A model generated the notes under the pieces. That model was not told where the DNA came from and ran no database searches. It saw only the letters and a program-made list of their open reading frames with translations. Below are positions 58,698 through 64,000 of a stretch of 64,000 bases of DNA, piece after piece (positions within the stretch are counted from its first letter, which is position 1; every line of letters starts with the position of its first letter). The DNA is from an uncultured Dehalococcoidia bacterium (GTDB lineage: Bacteria; Chloroflexota; Dehalococcoidia; Lucifugimonadales; UBA3495). A program made the translations under genes and the position numbers. The DNA is taken from contig CATOSK010000006.1 in the NCBI GenBank assembly GCA_951812535.1, forward strand, positions 310,001 through 374,000, written 5' to 3'.

Positions 58698-58985
58698 ATG
58701 AATCCCCGACTGTACAAGTTGATTGATGAACTGACCCACGAAGAGCAAGCACTCTTGGAAGTGGTTGTCGGGTCTTTGGTCGCTCAGAGGCATTCGTCAA
58801 CCATCGGTGATCCCGTCGTCGCACTAGAGTCTTGGATTCAATCATTGAAAACAGGCGATCAATTGAACTCGGACGGGTCTGGGAAGCGGAGTGTTCTCGA
58901 ATTGAGGGGCTTGGGAAAAGACCTCTGGCGGGACGTTGATGTCGCAGAGTATTTGAATCGGGAGCGTGACTCTTGGCATGGTTAG
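58698..58985 (+). CDS. VapB-type antitoxin of a PIN toxin module
   Basis: A 95-residue protein from ATG 58698 (TTG 58692 is an in-frame alternative). The C-terminus VLELRGLGKDLWRDVDVAEY, then LNRERDSWHG, resembles the toxin-binding tail of antitoxins that pair with PIN toxins. The N-terminus LIDELTHEEQALLEVVVGSL looks like a helical DNA- or dimer-binding part. It overlaps the PIN start by 13 bases, the usual antitoxin-toxin coupling. The antitoxin is intact. Confidence 0.7.
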   Translation: MNPRLYKLIDELTHEEQALLEVVVGSLVAQRHSSTIGDPVVALESWIQSLKTGDQLNSDGSGKRSVLELRGLGKDLWRDVDVAEYLNRERDSWHG

Positions 58986-59428
58986 ATCCCTTCGAAGGCC
59001 GAATAGTCGCCTTGGACACCGCTCCGTTGGTCTACTTCATCGAAGAGCATCCCAGATACCTCCACTTGGTGACTGCTTTCTTCGAAGCAGTGGAAGATGC
59101 AAAGTTTCAGGTGGTCACCTCCCACGTGACTATCGCGGAAGTCTTGGTTCATCCGCTTCGCCGAAATGATCTCGGTTTGGCTTCCCAATATCGGGAGATA
59201 TTGCTTAACTCTCGTGGTCTCGAATCATTGCCGGTCAATGCCCAGGTCGCCGAGAAAGCCGCCTCGTTGAGGGCGTAATATAATCTGCGAACCCCTGACG
59301 CGATTCAATTGTCCACTGGAATCCAAGCTGGAGCGTCGTTTTTCTTGACTAACGACTTGCAAATCCCTGCAAATCCCGGATTGCAAGTCTTCACATTGGA
59401 CGGGTTGCTTCTGGCCGATCAGCCATGA
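58973..59428 (+). pseudogene. PIN-domain (VapC-type) RNase toxin, interrupted
   Basis: From TTG 58973 the first 101 codons give a PIN domain with catalytic D15 (VALDTAPLVYFIEE) and E56 (TIAEVL). A TAA stop (59276-59278) then replaces a residue in LRA-x-YNLRTPDAIQL. Beyond it, in the same frame to TGA 59426-59428, come the missing acidic residues D109 (RTPDAIQL) and D128 (FFLTND). A truncated protein lacks two of the four metal-binding acids and should be inactive. Without the stop the toxin would be 151 residues, a normal size. Confidence 0.8.
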
Positions 59429-59497
59429 CCTTTGTCTGTTGTATCCGTCTTTCTTACCAGCACGACAACAACTTCCAACCCCAAGGAGCCTTCAACC

Positions 59498-60514
59498 ATG
59501 CCCAACTCTGATAAACCCGCCATCGCCATCACCATGGGCGACCCCTGCGGCATCGGGCCCGAGGTCGTCGTCAAGGCCCTCGCCGACCCCCGCGTCTACG
59601 CCTCCTGCCGCCCCGTCGTCATCGGCAACACCTACGCCATGGACCAGGCGGTCCGCCTCACCGGCCTCCCCCTGACCATCAACGAGACCGGTGACCCCAC
59701 CGATGCCGGCGAAAATCCCTCCGTCGTCGACGTCGTGGACATCCACAACCTCAACCCCGAGGACATCACCGTCGGTGAGATCAGCGTCGCCTGCGGCAAG
59801 GCAGCCATGGAATGGGTCTCCAAGGCCGGTCAGCTCTGTCTCGCCGGAGTCATGGACGGAATGGCCACCGCTCCCCTCAACAAGGAAGCCGCCGCCATGG
59901 CCGGATACGAGTCTATCGGGCACACCGAGCTCCTCCAGGAGCTCTGCGGTGCTCCCGCGGTGCCCACCATGCTCATGGCCAAGAACCTCCGCGTGGTCCA
60001 CCTCACGACCCACCGCTCCCTGCGGGTTGCCTGCGACTACGTTAAGCAGGACCGCATCGTCCAGTTCCTCCAGATAACCCACGACAACTTCGTCAAGTGG
60101 GGCTTCCCCGCTCCCCGCATCGGCGTCGCCGCCCTCAACCCCCACAACAGCGACGGCGGGCTGCTCGGCCACGAGGAAGCCGAGGAGATCGCCCCGGCCG
60201 TGGCCGCTGCCCGCAAGTTGGGTATCGACGCCACGGGCCCCGTCCCCGCCGACAGCGTCTTCCACCAGGCCATCAATGGCCGCTACGACGCCGTTCTCGC
60301 CATGTTCCACGACCAGGGACACATCCCCGTCAAGGTCTACGGCTTCGAGGAGAGCATCACGGCCAACCTCGGCCTCCCCTTCGTCCGCACCTCCGTAGAC
60401 CACGGCACCGCCTTCGACATCGCCGGCCAGGGCATCGCCGGGCACGTCAGCATGCTGGAGTCCATCCGCCTGGCCGTCGAATTGGCCCGGGGCAACGGCC
60501 TGTCCGACTTCTGA
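59498..60514 (+). CDS. pdxA: 4-hydroxythreonine-4-phosphate dehydrogenase
   Basis: A 338-residue PdxA-family metal-dependent NAD oxidoreductase of pyridoxal phosphate synthesis. AIAITMGDPCGIGPEVVVKA at the start, GHTELLQELCGAP, HLTTHRSLRVACDYV, NPHNSDGGLLGHEEAEEIAP, MFHDQGHIPVKVYGFEES and RTSVDHGTAFDIAGQG are typical, with metal histidines in GHTELL, the NPH region and HDQGH. ATG 59498 lies nine bases after AAGGAG. The neighbouring genes give no pyridoxine context, so a PdxA2-like dehydrogenase acting on other phosphohydroxy acids is also possible. Confidence 0.88.
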   Translation: MPNSDKPAIAITMGDPCGIGPEVVVKALADPRVYASCRPVVIGNTYAMDQAVRLTGLPLTINETGDPTDAGENPSVVDVVDIHNLNPEDITVGEISVACGKAAMEWVSKAGQLCLAGVMDGMATAPLNKEAAAMAGYESIGHTELLQELCGAPAVPTMLMAKNLRVVHLTTHRSLRVACDYVKQDRIVQFLQITHDNFVKWGFPAPRIGVAALNPHNSDGGLLGHEEAEEIAPAVAAARKLGIDATGPVPADSVFHQAINGRYDAVLAMFHDQGHIPVKVYGFEESITANLGLPFVRTSVDHGTAFDIAGQGIAGHVSMLESIRLAVELARGNGLSDF

Positions 60515-60813
60515 TCCCCATTTTCCTGACACTTTGCCCTTGCCATCCCTGGTGCCGCGTCCTTACCATAACGGTAATGGCGTTATTTCTTTCCGGCCAT
60601 GGGCTGCTGTTCTGAGGTGCAGCACCCGAAAATGCGACAAAATGCATCAAAATGCGACAGATAAAAAAGCTCTGCCATCTCGCCGGTCCAACTCCCCGGT
60701 CTCCCAAAACCGGCTTCCCAGCCCGGCCAACCGGGCCGGACGGTAATGTTATAATCCATCCGGCCTCCGGGATTAACCTTCCCCGCGCCAACTAACTTCT
60801 TGGATGTGCCTTT
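60515..60813. other. gap between pdxA and proC with tandem 10-mers
   Basis: Three tandem 10-base units AAAATGCGAC, AAAATGCATC and AAAATGCGAC occupy 60629-60658. CCATAACGGTAATGG (60566-60580) is a small dyad. The proC extended -10 lies at 60747. No gene is seen. Confidence 0.5.
60747..60755 (+). promoter_or_regulatory. extended -10 promoter of proC
   Basis: TGTTATAAT lies 58 bases before ATG 60814. Confidence 0.65.
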
Positions 60814-61617
60814 ATGAAACTCGCCTTTATCGGCGGCGGCACCATGGCCGAGGCCATCATCGGCGGTATTCTCAACGCCGGGTTGGCCCAACCTGCCGAC
60901 ATCGCCGTTGGCGAACCCGTTCCGGAACGGCGTGAATATCTGTCCGGCCATTACGGGATACCGGCGGTGGAGGACAACCTCGAGGCGGCCCGGGATGCCG
61001 AGTTGGTGGTTCTTGCCGTTAAACCCCAGGATCTCGCCAAGGCCGGGGTTGGGATCAAAGGCAGGCTGGATCGGGGACAGGCGGTCGCTTCAATCATAGC
61101 CGGGGCCAGGATGACTACTCTTTCCGAGGGGCTGGACCATGCCGGCATCATCCGGGTCATGCCCAACACTCCCGCCCAGATCGGCGCTGGCATGAGCCTC
61201 TGGACCGCCGCTTCCGGGGTGGGAAGCGAACAGCGCGAGCTGACCGGCTCCATACTCGCCACTGTTGGCCGGCAGATTTACGTCGACGACGAGAAATACC
61301 TCGACATGGCCACCGCCCTCAGCGCCAGCGGTCCCGCCTACATCTTCCTTTTCATCGAGGCCCTCATTGATGCCGGGGTATACGTGGGCCTTCCCCGCGA
61401 CATGGCCCGCACCCTTGCCCTCCAGACCGTCTACGGCAGCACCCGGCTGGTCATGGAGACCGGCAAGCATCCCGCCGAGCTCAAGGACATGGTCGTATCC
61501 CCGGCCGGCACTACCGCTGAAGCTCTCCAGTCCCTGGAACAGGCCGGTGTTCCCGGCGCCATCGTCGACGCCGTCAACGCCGCCTACCTCAAGTCTGTTC
61601 GTCTCGGCCAGGGCTAG
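60814..61617 (+). CDS. proC: pyrroline-5-carboxylate reductase
   Basis: A 267-residue NAD(P)H enzyme for the last step of proline synthesis. The Rossmann start KLAFIGGGTMAEAIIGGIL is at residues 2-20. LVVLAVKPQDLAKAG and IIRVMPNTPAQIGAGMSLW follow. The conserved C-terminal ALSASGPAYIFLFIEALIDA, then GVYVGLPRDMARTLALQTVY and VVSPAGTTAEALQSLEQAGV, complete the dimerisation and substrate site. The start is ATG 60814. A YggT gene follows immediately, as in many bacteria. Confidence 0.95.
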   Translation: MKLAFIGGGTMAEAIIGGILNAGLAQPADIAVGEPVPERREYLSGHYGIPAVEDNLEAARDAELVVLAVKPQDLAKAGVGIKGRLDRGQAVASIIAGARMTTLSEGLDHAGIIRVMPNTPAQIGAGMSLWTAASGVGSEQRELTGSILATVGRQIYVDDEKYLDMATALSASGPAYIFLFIEALIDAGVYVGLPRDMARTLALQTVYGSTRLVMETGKHPAELKDMVVSPAGTTAEALQSLEQAGVPGAIVDAVNAAYLKSVRLGQG

Positions 61618-61629
61618 CGGGAGGCGCCG

Positions 61630-61908
61630 TTGGAAGCACTGGGTATCAGGCTCATTGATTGGCTCTTCAATCTCATATTCATCGCCATCCTTGGCCGCAT
61701 AATCCTCTCCTTTGTGATCCCGCTGCTGGGGCGCGAGCCCAACGTCACCCTGGTCAACATTTACCAGGCCCTGGCCCAGGTAACCGAGCCGATCCTCGGC
61801 CCGATCCGGCGGGTGCTTCCCACCTTTGGCGGCTTCGACTTCAGCCCCATGGTGGCCATCATCCTGCTCGAGATCCTCCGGTATTTCATCAAGTCAGTCC
61901 TCATCTGA
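61630..61908 (+). CDS. YggT-family membrane protein
   Basis: A 92-residue membrane protein with two spans (about 8-32 and 70-90) and the family loop VNIYQALAQVTEPILGPIRR, then VLPTFGGFDFSPMVAIILL. The start is TTG 61630, 12 bases after proC, with a GGGAGG site. YggT proteins are commonly placed after proC or the cell-division gene sepF and are thought to help membrane or division processes. Their biochemical role is not settled. Confidence 0.88.
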   Translation: MEALGIRLIDWLFNLIFIAILGRIILSFVIPLLGREPNVTLVNIYQALAQVTEPILGPIRRVLPTFGGFDFSPMVAIILLEILRYFIKSVLI

Positions 61909-61984
61909 CCGCCGGAGAAACCCCTTGATCGTGTCGCTGCTTCTCAATGGTCCTGGCCCTTTCCTGGCCGTCTGAGGTCTCGCA

Positions 61985-62632
61985 TTGGCCACTCCTGCCC
62001 AATCGCAGCCCGACCCGTCCCAAGTCGCTGCCGATGTCCTCTCTCTCCGCAAAGCCCTGGCCCCCGACATTCGGGATTACCGGGCGGACGCCCATCGCGG
62101 CCCCTATCTTGTAGTCCTCAGCGGCCTGCCCGGCACCGGCAAGTCCTACTTCGCCAACAGCCTGGGCCGCCGCCTCTCCTTCCTCACCGTCGGCAGCGAC
62201 CGGATGCGCAAGACTCTGGTCCCCCAACCACGATACAAGCGGTCCGAGCATATCCGGGTCTTCGCCGCCTGCCACCGGCTGATTGAGGAACTGCTGGAGG
62301 AGGAATACCGGGTCATCTTCGACGCCACCAACCTGACCGAGGGGTTCCGCCGTCCCGTCTACGAGTTGTCCGCCCGCGCCGGTTCTCCCTACTGCGTCGT
62401 CGGCTTCACTGCCCCCGGCTCCCTGGTCCGTGAGAGGTTGCGCCGCCGCAGCGACGGCCTGTTCCCCGACGACTACTCCGACGCGGACTGGCGGGTTTAC
62501 GGACGCCTCCGGCCCGGCCAGGAACCCATCCAGCACCCCCACATCCGGGTCGATTCCTCCGCCGACATCGCCCCTGCGGTGGACCAGGTGCTGCGGATGG
62601 TCAAGACCGCCTGTCCCCGTCAGGGCCCGTAG
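61985..62632 (+). CDS. P-loop kinase-like protein (AAA_33 type)
   Basis: A 215-residue P-loop NTPase. Walker A GLPGTGKSYFANSLG is at about 48-62. SDRMRKTLVPQPRYKRSEHI is a lid-like substrate region. VIFDATNLTEGFRRPVYEL is Walker B-like with the D-x-x-N pattern, close to polynucleotide/adenylylsulfate kinase relatives. A helical end follows. The TTG start is at 61985. It may phosphorylate a small molecule or RNA end. No partner is adjacent. Confidence 0.75.
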   Translation: MATPAQSQPDPSQVAADVLSLRKALAPDIRDYRADAHRGPYLVVLSGLPGTGKSYFANSLGRRLSFLTVGSDRMRKTLVPQPRYKRSEHIRVFAACHRLIEELLEEEYRVIFDATNLTEGFRRPVYELSARAGSPYCVVGFTAPGSLVRERLRRRSDGLFPDDYSDADWRVYGRLRPGQEPIQHPHIRVDSSADIAPAVDQVLRMVKTACPRQGP

Positions 62633-62653
62633 CCCGGCTCCCTTGCCCTTTGG

Positions 62654-62662
62654 TGCTATAAT
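62654..62662 (+). promoter_or_regulatory. extended -10 of the VOC gene
   Basis: TGCTATAAT lies 61 bases before ATG 62723. Confidence 0.6.
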
Positions 62663-62722
62663 CGAATTCAACCAGGTTGGCGGTGTCCCGGCGGCACCCC
62701 ACTGATGATGGAGGGAATAATC

Positions 62723-63202
62723 ATGGCGCGGACCGCAGGACTCGGACACGTGGGCATCTACGCCCATGACCTTATGAAGATGCGCGACTTCTACACCCGG
62801 GTTATCGGGTTGGAGGTCGCCGACGAGGATTTGGAAGGCCGGGGAATGTGCTTCCTCAGCTCCGACCCTATATCTGAACACCACGAGTTCGTTCTGATGA
62901 AGGGCCGTCAGTCCGACGACGAGACCCAGATTATCCAGCAGATCTCCTTCAAGGTGCCCACCATCCAGGACCTCCGGGAGTACAAGGCGGCGCTGGACGA
63001 CGAGGGAATGAAGATCGACCGGATCGTCAGCCACGGCAACGCCTTCGGGATGTACTTCTTCGACCCGGAGGGGAACCGGGTGGAGCTGTACTACCGGACC
63101 GGCTTCCCGGTCCCCCAGCCCCACGGCGACCCCATCGACCTCTCCCGCACCGACGACGAACTGCTTACCGACGCCAGGGAGTTGCTGTTTACCAAGCGTT
63201 AG
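62723..63202 (+). CDS. VOC-superfamily (glyoxalase/extradiol dioxygenase-like) protein
   Basis: A 159-residue single VOC unit with paired beta-alpha-beta-beta-beta modules. Likely metal ligands are His in GLGHVGIYAHD, His in ISEHHEFVLM, and Glu in EGNRVELYYRTG. The family includes glyoxalase I, methylmalonyl-CoA epimerase and extradiol dioxygenases. The VELYY ending and the HHEF motif are closest to extradiol type. ATG 62723 lies eight bases after GGAGG; an upstream in-frame ATG at 62705 is less well supplied. Confidence 0.85.
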   Translation: MARTAGLGHVGIYAHDLMKMRDFYTRVIGLEVADEDLEGRGMCFLSSDPISEHHEFVLMKGRQSDDETQIIQQISFKVPTIQDLREYKAALDDEGMKIDRIVSHGNAFGMYFFDPEGNRVELYYRTGFPVPQPHGDPIDLSRTDDELLTDARELLFTKR

Positions 63203-63226
63203 TCCCTGGCCCAGCTCCGACCTCCA

Positions 63227-63255
63227 GACGCCCGGATTGTTCCGGGCGTCTTTTT
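63227..63255 (+). terminator. rho-independent terminator
   Basis: GACGCCCGGA (63227-63236) pairs exactly with TCCGGGCGTC (63241-63250), followed by TTTTT. Confidence 0.9.
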
Positions 63256-63323
63256 CATAGGCCCAACCGCGCTGCCTCGGCAATGCCAGAAATTGGCGTC
63301 CAATAGCCTCCCCGGGACCATAG

Positions 63324-64000
63324 ATGGGTCAAACCGGCCATCCCTCATCCTTCGCCGAATACGGCGACCTGCCACCCCGCTACCACCGCTGGAAGTGGCG
63401 GGTCCTGCTGGCCTTCGGCATCTTCTACCTCTTTGTCTACCTGGGCCGGTTCAACTTCTGGCCCGTGTCGCCGCTGGTGCGGGAAGATCTGGCGCTGAGC
63501 CACGTCGAGATCGGGGTCATAAACGCCCTTCTGCTCTGGGGGTTCGGAGCGGGAGACCTGGTCCACGGAAGGTTGGCCGAAAGCTATGGGCTGCGGCTGT
63601 GGGTGCTCCTGGGGGCAGCCTTCACCGTCGTGATGAACTGGGTAACCAGTTTCGGCACGACGGCCCTGACGCTCGCCATACCGTGGGGAATCAACGGGTT
63701 CGTCAACGCGGCCTGCTGGTCGCCGGCCATCAGCATGGTTTCCCAATGGTGGCCGCGCCGGGAGCGGGGGATCGCCATGGGAATCATCGGCACGGCGTCC
63801 GGCGGCGCGATGCTGGTGATGTGGTGGGTTTCGGGATGGGTGGCGGTGGAATGGGGTTGGCGGGCCGCCTTCCGCTACCCGCCGTTGATTATCCTGGCCG
63901 CAGGGCTGGTCTTCTACTTCGTCTCCCGGGACAGGCCTCGCGACGTCGGCCTGCCGGACTACGTCGAAGAGCACGGGGTTTCGGCGGAGCCGGAGGCCAT
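63324..64000 (+). CDS. MFS transporter of organophosphate:phosphate antiporter type, partial
   Basis: The frame opens at ATG 63324 and runs off the window with 225 codons and no stop. The sequence begins with a soluble stretch, then WRVLLAFGIFYLFVYLGRFN and FWPVSPLVREDLALSHVEIG, the first membrane span and loop of GlpT/UhpT-like MFS proteins. Further spans and SQWWPRRERGIAMGIIGTAS, the basic signature between helices 4 and 5, follow. The rest of the protein and its partner genes lie beyond the window. The substrate is unknown, likely a phosphorylated or carboxylated organic compound. Confidence 0.85.
   Translation, partial: MGQTGHPSSFAEYGDLPPRYHRWKWRVLLAFGIFYLFVYLGRFNFWPVSPLVREDLALSHVEIGVINALLLWGFGAGDLVHGRLAESYGLRLWVLLGAAFTVVMNWVTSFGTTALTLAIPWGINGFVNAACWSPAISMVSQWWPRRERGIAMGIIGTASGGAMLVMWWVSGWVAVEWGWRAAFRYPPLIILAAGLVFYFVSRDRPRDVGLPDYVEEHGVSAEPEA

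Overview
The window looks like a chromosome segment from a high-GC bacterium, most likely a Chloroflexota of the Dehalococcoidia/SAR202 type. This is inferred from gene content, not from a marker search: TTG and GTG starts are frequent, a fused gamma-alpha 2-oxoacid:ferredoxin oxidoreductase is present, EF-P has a glutamine at its loop tip, division genes are grouped without mur genes, a class II (B12-dependent) ribonucleotide reductase is present, and there are many single-gene metabolic enzymes (RraA-like, RidA-like, enolase-superfamily, PIG-L). No rRNA, tRNA or CRISPR array was recognised.

Layout. 1-8.6 kb: a DUF1800/DUF1501 pair, an NHL-repeat protein, a Fur-type regulator, recF, a hicAB module with a broken toxin, a HEPN/PaREP1-like protein, an MFS transporter and a PAS-LuxR regulator. 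8.7-14.1 kb: 2-oxoacid:ferredoxin oxidoreductase on the minus strand and the larE-larC cofactor pair. 14.1-19.7 kb: envelope and metabolic genes (peptidase MA-like protein, aspartic protease, RraA-like, lipoprotein cyclophilin, enoyl-CoA hydratase, RidA-like). 19.7-25.4 kb is the accessory part. It holds nested palindromic repeats, elements with terminal inverted repeats, a scarred methyltransferase-HNH gene, two unknown genes of lower GC, an enolase-superfamily enzyme, and a BtuF-like protein with an in-frame TGA at a cysteine position followed by a SECIS-like hairpin (candidate selenoprotein).

25.4-45.9 kb is housekeeping: a Xer recombinase, alpha-carbonic anhydrase, uvrC, aldehyde dehydrogenase, PIG-L, a pterin dehydratase, an isomerase-like TIM barrel, argH-rpe, rpmB, and the co-directional run dprA-topA-xer-aroQ-efp-xseA-xseB-formyltransferase. 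45.9-49.3 kb is the minus-strand tig-clpP-clpX proteostasis cluster. 49.6-58.6 kb carries rsmH-ftsA-ftsZ, then nrdR and nrdJ. 58.7-64 kb has an antitoxin/PIN module with a broken toxin, pdxA, proC, a YggT-family protein, a P-loop kinase-like protein, a VOC protein and the start of an organophosphate:phosphate-type transporter.

Themes. Three offensive or DNA-modifying modules (HicA, the PIN toxin, methyltransferase-HNH) are inactivated, while their antitoxins or remnants persist. Many intergenic gaps are filled with short dispersed palindromes rather than genes. Several promoters share an extended -10 of the form TGNTANAAT, and one of them (dprA) appears to start transcription at the ATG.
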